Shown one piece after another: positions 60,201-64,000 of a stretch of 64,000 nt of DNA (within the stretch, counting starts at the first letter, position 1; the number at the start of each line of letters is the position of its first letter). Made by a program: the position numbers and the translations under genes. The stretch is from Holothuria scabra (lineage: Eukaryota > Echinodermata > Holothuroidea > Aspidochirotida > Holothuriidae). The DNA is taken from contig CM074187.1 of assembly GCA_037179385.1 (NCBI GenBank), forward strand, positions 48,146,879 through 48,210,878, given 5' to 3'. Under the pieces are notes generated by a model, which was not told the DNA's origin, did no database searches, and saw only the letters and a program-made list of their open reading frames with translations.

Positions 60201-62666
60201 AACAAAGTGGGGCCCGGACGCCGGCTCTACTAATCGGAATTTCGTCGTACCCGGGCGTAACTCCAGATTTAGGACGAGCGCCCTTACTTCGTCCGACCCT
60301 CTGGCTGTTCGAACACAAACAGGGCGTAATGAAAAATAGTTAGGCCTACTGTACTTTTACAGAATTTTTCAGCCTCTTATTTGAAGCATTTACTGTTTTA
60401 AAAAAACGTTTTACGAAAACGATGGAGTGAAAAATTACGTAGAAACAGTTAGACTAAGAGTGCTTTAAGAGTTTAAATTAGTTAACTAGACAGGTTGTAC
60501 TTGCAGGCAAGTACATATCGAAGCCAATTGACCCTTGAATTGAGGGATCGGTCCTTGTTGAAGACTCGGAAATGGTTAGTTTGATTGAGCCAGATGGTTT
60601 TAATATGTCAGAGGGGAACTTAATTACTCCAATCATTTTCAATGTGAAATGTGATTTGGTATCCGATGAGTGCCAGATACGAACAAGTAATCTATCATAG
60701 TCCCATCGCAAGTCCTCCTCGTCTCATTGGTGCCCATCTTATTAACCCTACCCTAGGTTTTAACGGGATTGCGCACACTTACCAGAACTCCTAGACTTGA
60801 CCCTATCCCCTATCCCATAACCTAAACAACAACCCTTATCTTAACTCCGATGAGATGTCAGGAGGACCGTTAATGATACCAGGAGACCAGTATGAGATGG
60901 GGGGGGGGGGTGGCTATATAGAGAAGACCCATGTGATTGCACAAGAGGCAAGACAACTGTATAAACTTCACTCTCCCCATGGAGAGGTCATTATCAATGA
61001 GGCGCTGAAGAGCTTTTGGCCGGGTATATGGGCCGAATGGCCTCGGGCACTTTTGGATGTAGCCGGGGTAAATCAGCAAGTCGGGGTAAATTTCTCGGAA
61101 GTATAAGTAGTCCGACCGAGTTTGTCCGAGCAGTAGCTGCAAAAACCCACAACTCTTAATCCGTTATGCGTGTTTCAATATGCTTCCACATGATTTCAAA
61201 TAGCACCATTTTGCATCCCATCTCTCCTATAAAGTAAACATTTTCCAAAGGGGTCTCATTCAGGAGAGCAAATAAGGAAACACTGCCAACATTCTGTTAA
61301 AACTTCGATATTTTTCTTCAATTTGAAGGCCTAACTACAAAACAAGCAGGCATATCCCTCACCCAGTTACATCATCTAGTACCTTCCTATTGCTGGCATT
61401 ACGAGACATGATTTTGAGTTAAGTCAGTCAGGAAAATTGTCGGTGTTCCGGTACTGGCCTCTGCCCATTTCAGTTGGTGGCCTGGAAATTACCATTTGCT
61501 GACCCCTTGACCACCTGCATTCGATTGCGCATAATAGAATACTGGGGGTGAAGATGCCACAGAACTTTTTTTAATATTCACCAGTAGGAAGTAAAGAGTG
61601 CTATTCAATGCTCTCCTCTTCTGTAGAACAATCTTGGTTTCCTTGTAAATTCCGTGTTACTCACTGACCAAAAACTGCACTGTACTATCAAAATGCTCCC
61701 TTAATGGGAAAAAGCAGACTTGCGAAAAGGTCGGAAAGCTGTTTTTTTAGAATGACCAGGGAGGTATTATTAGCTAGTAACACCTCCCTGGAATGACGGC
61801 GTTGGGGAAAATGACGGGTATGGGGGCTGATCCAATTGCTTGGTTTTTAATATTCAGCAGCTTGTAATAAGAAGTAAAGAGTGCCCTTCAGTTCTCTCCT
61901 CTGCTTAAGAACAATACTGGTTTCATTGAGAATTCTCTGTTACTCACTGAAAAAATAATGTACTTTGAAGTGTGAAGTCTTGGACTTCAAACTGTTCTCC
62001 CTTAAAGGGCAAGAGCTGTTGCTCCAAAACTACTTTGAAGCAACAGCTGAATCTCACAATATCCTCCCTTCTTATTTCTCGTCGAAGTATCTTTCATAAT
62101 TTTTAAGGGTTTCAACATTGCATATTCAACGTAAACCGAAGCAGTATGAACTCTTAGAAAACTTCACATTTGAAGAGGAAAAACATTGTCACATGACTCT
62201 CAAGGTCCAATCATGAAACAGGGCAGTCTACTACACTATTTCAAGTTGGAAGGACTGATCTTGACCTTCAACATGAAGCCGTATCCCTACGTTGTGTATG
62301 TTGTGTTTGGATAGACTGCGAGAGGGAAGTAATGGCAGCACTGAAAGTAACGCAACTAAACCTACCTCATTTCATCTTTGGAAGTTGTTCATTGATATTA
62401 TATTGTGACATTGTTTCACCTCCTATCTGTTTAATGAGAAGAAAAGAAATATCTGCATTTTCTAAAGTCATTAATATTTTTCTCAGGGAAATCATTTCAA
62501 ATGTACTGCAATAACATCTCAACTGGAGTCGATTTGATTTTAAAAGTCGGTTGCGGGGCATCTCATTGGCCTTAAATTTCTTTCATATCCTGCAGGTAAA
62601 AAGTCTAAAAAGAGGAGACCAGAATGCAAAATGGTTTGTAATGTTTCAATATTCGGGGTTCTTTAA
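54219..62666 (+). CDS. Candidate PSP94/beta-microseminoprotein-like secreted protein (three exons)
   Basis: Proposed exons are 54219-54279, 57854-58000 and 62596-62666, joined in phase 1 to give 92 residues. A signal peptide leads to a mature core with Cys-x18-Cys-x2-Cys-x-Cys and Trp five residues before the second Cys. Human MSMB has the same spacings. The last exon gives a basic, two-Cys tail. The protein should be secreted and disulphide-bonded. Family function is poorly known; PSP94-like genes are reported expanded and linked to regeneration in sea cucumbers, which I recall from the literature and did not check. The adjacent Cys-Cys of the family is out of frame in exon 2 (see findings). 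Exon 3 is the weakest part; a missing exon or pseudogene are alternatives. Confidence 0.5.
54474..54569. repeat. GGGCGTGG hairpin, full palindromic copy
   Basis: TGGGCGTGGATAAC on the left pairs with GGTTAGCCACGCCCA on the right, around the centre ACTCTATAGAGAGT. TGAAGTCA/TGACGTC-like words lie between. Half copies occur at 8583-8720 and 42460-42620. It lies in intron 1 of the PSP94-like gene. Confidence 0.7.
55090..55917 (+). repeat. Dispersed repeat family A, copy 2
   Basis: Collinear with 2325-3112: AGGGGTA, GACATCATATCCCCACATTA, GACAAAGGG-like, AGGTAAACCAA and CCAATCATGGAACAGGACAG. It differs by a C-run and CAGGGAGGTC block at 55377-55410 that copy 1 lacks. Confidence 0.7.
56055..56350 (-). 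repeat. GAGTGAA/TTCACTC periodic element, copy 2
   Basis: An inverted relative of 16688-16970. Read on the minus strand the block order is the same, through CACTCTTGATGGAGTG to the TTAAAAAAGTGAT block. In this orientation GAGTG words repeat about every 20-30 bp. Confidence 0.65.
56375..56505 (+). repeat. SINE 3' half
   Basis: AATTGAGTAGGAAAAAAGAGCCAG, ACAAAACTGGAGAACG and CTAGGCCGTAACACCTCATC match the central and tail parts of the SINE at 33040. Confidence 0.65.
56640..57230. repeat. Diverged relative of repeat family A
   Basis: GTGATGTCATGGATTCACAT and, inverted, ATGTGAATTCATGACATCAC flank the centre (56780 and 57006), so the unit is a fold-back with about 250-bp arms. Wording such as CTCGAGATACTAAC resembles family A. 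Confidence 0.5.
57345..57656 (+). CDS. Hypothetical 103-residue protein with C-terminal hydrophobic tail
   Basis: Not recognised. The frame is rich in Lys, Glu and Asn, has a likely helical stretch around KYYKFFVQLQKKNKEMIKEN and ends in FYVFLCSFLFFLL, which could anchor in a membrane. It lies in intron 1 of the PSP94-like gene, on the same strand. No splice or promoter evidence is visible; it could be an independent small gene, a transposon remnant or chance. Confidence 0.2.
   Translation: MSKIDHLSLERNKNVPDFCKFDEFYERTQLFNVQLSKLIRHEARRPPGDYQLAHCEKSLKYYKFFVQLQKKNKEMIKENMKSAANELRALFYVFLCSFLFFLL
57854..58000 (+). CDS. PSP94-like exon 2: cysteine core
   Basis: Acceptor CACATCCTCTTTTATAAACAG, phase 1. 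The residues include AHCTGPDGTEYGNNEKW and then STGPCSGCTC. The first-to-second Cys distance (19), C-x2-C-x-C and the Trp position equal those of human MSMB. If the donor GGT/GTTAAG is not used, the frame ends at TAA 58003-58005. A weak alternative donor, CAGAG/GTTGGT, lies just downstream. Confidence 0.6.
58006..59569. other. PSP94-like intron 2, first part
   Basis: No exon recognised. GTTGAGCTTGGC is repeated at 58219 and 58250. ATG at 58853 opens 27 codons with a signal-like start (MERIILTVLIAIQL) after a good acceptor, but has no clear donor. Confidence 0.4.
59570..59700 (-). repeat. SINE copy, inverted
   Basis: On the minus strand: GGAGTAGGGAAACAAGCCGG, CACAACTGGAAAAAAGGCCG and GGGCCCTAAAACTCCATG, the central and tail parts of the 33040 SINE. 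Confidence 0.7.
59815..60065 (+). pseudogene. LINE reverse-transcriptase core fragment
   Basis: The plus reading contains YGIRGSSLSWFKRYSHHRKQ and then GVSQGSLVL, the fingers/palm landmarks (GVPQGS-type box) of a non-LTR reverse transcriptase. It is followed by a stop and LDDINLASKQS, resembling the YINDL region. Broken and non-functional. Confidence 0.75.
60066..61571. other. PSP94-like intron 2, middle part; no exon recognised
   Basis: G-run at 60900-60910. The 60855-61106 plus frame and its antisense frame have no recognised domain. Confidence 0.4.
61572..61955 (+). repeat. Direct duplication, about 100 bp, spaced 280 bp
   Basis: TTAATATTCA..AGTAAAGAGTGC..TTCTCTCCTC..AACAAT.CTGGTTTC..GTTACTCACTG occurs at 61572-61669 and again at 61847-61951. 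Micro-palindrome P5 lies between the copies. Confidence 0.6.
61757..61790. mobile_element. Micro-palindrome P5 (34 bp) with exact 7-bp flanking repeats
   Basis: Starts CAGGGAGGTATTATTAG and ends CTAGTAACACCTCCCTG; 15 of 17 positions pair, plus one G-T wobble. GAATGAC occurs on both sides (61750-61756 and 61791-61797). Same ends as P4. Confidence 0.85.
62000..62270 (+). repeat. Dispersed repeat family A, copy 3 (3' part)
   Basis: TTTGAAGCAACAGCTGAATC, GAAGTATCTTTCATAA, GCATATTCAACGTAAACC and CCAATCATGAAACAGGGCAG line up with 2900-3112 and 55690-55917. Confidence 0.65.
62596..62666 (+). CDS. PSP94-like exon 3: basic tail (tentative)
   Basis: Acceptor CTTTCATATCCTGCAG. Entering in phase 1, it reads KKSKKRRPECKMVCNVSIFG and ends TAA at 62664-62666. 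Two cysteines and a basic run before the C terminus resemble the last MSMB segment. Phase fits exon 2, but the intron is 4.6 kb and other exons cannot be excluded. Confidence 0.35.
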
Positions 62667-62812
62667 AAACATCACAGATCCCTGTAACACCCATTGGGTT
62701 GCGTAAAAAGGCAACCAGTTGAATAATTTTTACAAACCCTTTGTCACAACTCTGACAAACATTACGTACATTCCAATTTCTGACGTCTGTGGTCAAGGTG
62801 GCGTCTTCCATT

Positions 62813-64000
62813 CAGTGGCGTAGCCACGGGGGAGGGGGGCCTCCTAGGCCCCCAGATTTTCTTCAGCCCCCCCCCCCCAGAGTTTTTGCGTCCTGATAAA
62901 ATAATTGAAAAAAATAAAATGTTTGAACGGAAATAAACTTTGAAGTATTTCCTTCAAAACAGTAAATAAATAAAATGTGAAAAAAAAAAAAAAACAGGGA
63001 TGAATGTGTGTAAAACACATTTTGTGCGCACGTATGAAATCAAGTATTAACTTCAAAATGCCTACTTTCACTAAATTGGATACCGTTTGTGATCTGCACT
63101 GTGGTTTATTACATTTCACTTCGAAGATTAAACGAAAGTCTCGACGACAAATTTTAATGTGACTCTGTTAGGCTAAGACCCTTTCTGCCTTTCGGATGGC
63201 TGATTGATTTACTGAAAATAAGACAATCGTACACTGGAGACCACTCTTACACGACCATTCCTATACTTTATCATACACAAAATATGCCGTAAGCAGGTAA
63301 GGGTAAGGTACTGCCTTCGGATAATTCTTCCCTTCTATCCTTAACAAGTAGGCCTATGTCGTGCCTCACTCCTGCCCATGACAAGTGCCACTGTATGACG
63401 ATTTTTTCGACAAGTCCCATTTTTACTAGTTGGCACTGGCGTCCGGGGTATTTTTAAAATGTCCGCAAGGTCCGGATTTCATGTGTTTCCCACATGATCC
63501 ATACTTCTGCTTTACGGTTCAATTACTTTGAGAGATTTATTCGTAGTATTTTAATTTTGACCACGTAATGTACCGATGAACAAATACTGCACCATTTTGC
63601 ACATTGTTTCTTTGGCAGTATGTATGTCTCTTGTAAAACCTCTACAAAAACTAAAAATATTTTGATATTTTTCATGCTTCCCAAAAAGGGCAAATCCTAA
63701 AACTTAGGCCTATAATCAGTTCAAAGTTTGCCAAACATAGCACCATTTTGCATCTAGGAAATCTAACGCTATATAAGAAAGTTTCTCAGAGGGGGACACA
63801 ACTACTTTTGGTTTTCCTGTTAAAGGATAAGGTACTGCCTTAGGTTAGCTGAAATCCATTCAAATATTGCCGCATATGCGGCTGGGTACATCCAGTTTAA
63901 AAAACACGTGGGAAGTGCCGTTTCCGGCCATCTGGAGGGGTTTTAAAGCCCAAAATTTTCTTGTACGCTCCGCGCCAACTGATGGTGGCGCTCCGCTTAA
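62813..64000 (+). mobile_element. CAGTGGCGTAGCC hAT-like element, running off the window
   Basis: Left end CAGTGGCGTAGCCACGGGG at 62813 with flank CTTCCATT. It contains C-runs, CACCATTTTGCATCTAGG at 63743 (shared with 24353) and at 63911-64000 a block nearly identical to 5211-5294. The right end is outside the window. Confidence 0.6.

Noticed and set aside
1..64000. CRISPR arrays, operons, bacterial promoters or terminators
   Set aside because: None seen; the window is eukaryotic with introns, SINEs and LINEs.

Overview
This is animal nuclear DNA: AT-rich, intron-rich and gene-poor, packed with old transposon relics, with G/C homopolymer runs and frequent TAGGCCTA-type motifs. Those motifs, the repeat load and the two genes fit an echinoderm, and the second gene makes me favour a sea cucumber. 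The species is inference.

Two genes can be supported, both on the plus strand. (1) 28451-35046 is a TGF-beta receptor type-2 (TGFBR2) gene. Six exons encode a cysteine-rich three-finger ectodomain, one membrane helix and a complete serine/threonine kinase. All splice phases agree and all catalytic motifs are intact. The upstream signal-peptide exon was not found. (2) 54219-62666 is a candidate secreted PSP94/beta-microseminoprotein-like gene in three small phase-1 exons: signal peptide, a Cys/Trp core, and a basic Cys-containing tail. Its middle exon seems one base short of the family cysteine spacing, so it may be a pseudogene or carry a sequence error.

The rest is mobile-element debris. 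It includes hAT-like elements with 8-bp target duplications (1301, 4592, 18757, 23599), a mariner-like family with TAGACGAATCCG termini (6125, 8721, 48329, the last split by LINE sequence), a tRNA-derived SINE family, LINE reverse-transcriptase tails (48405, 52540, 52985, 59815), a possible LTR, long fold-backs, and dispersed repeats rich in nuclear-receptor DR1 sites (12.3-14.1 kb and 20.0-21.0 kb).

The most unusual find is a set of tiny palindromes, 20-35 bp long, with CA...TG ends. At least five sites are flanked by 7-bp direct repeats (three exact, two 6/7), and a sixth diverged copy abuts one of them. They look like very small insertions; one lies inside a LINE. I know of no described family that matches.
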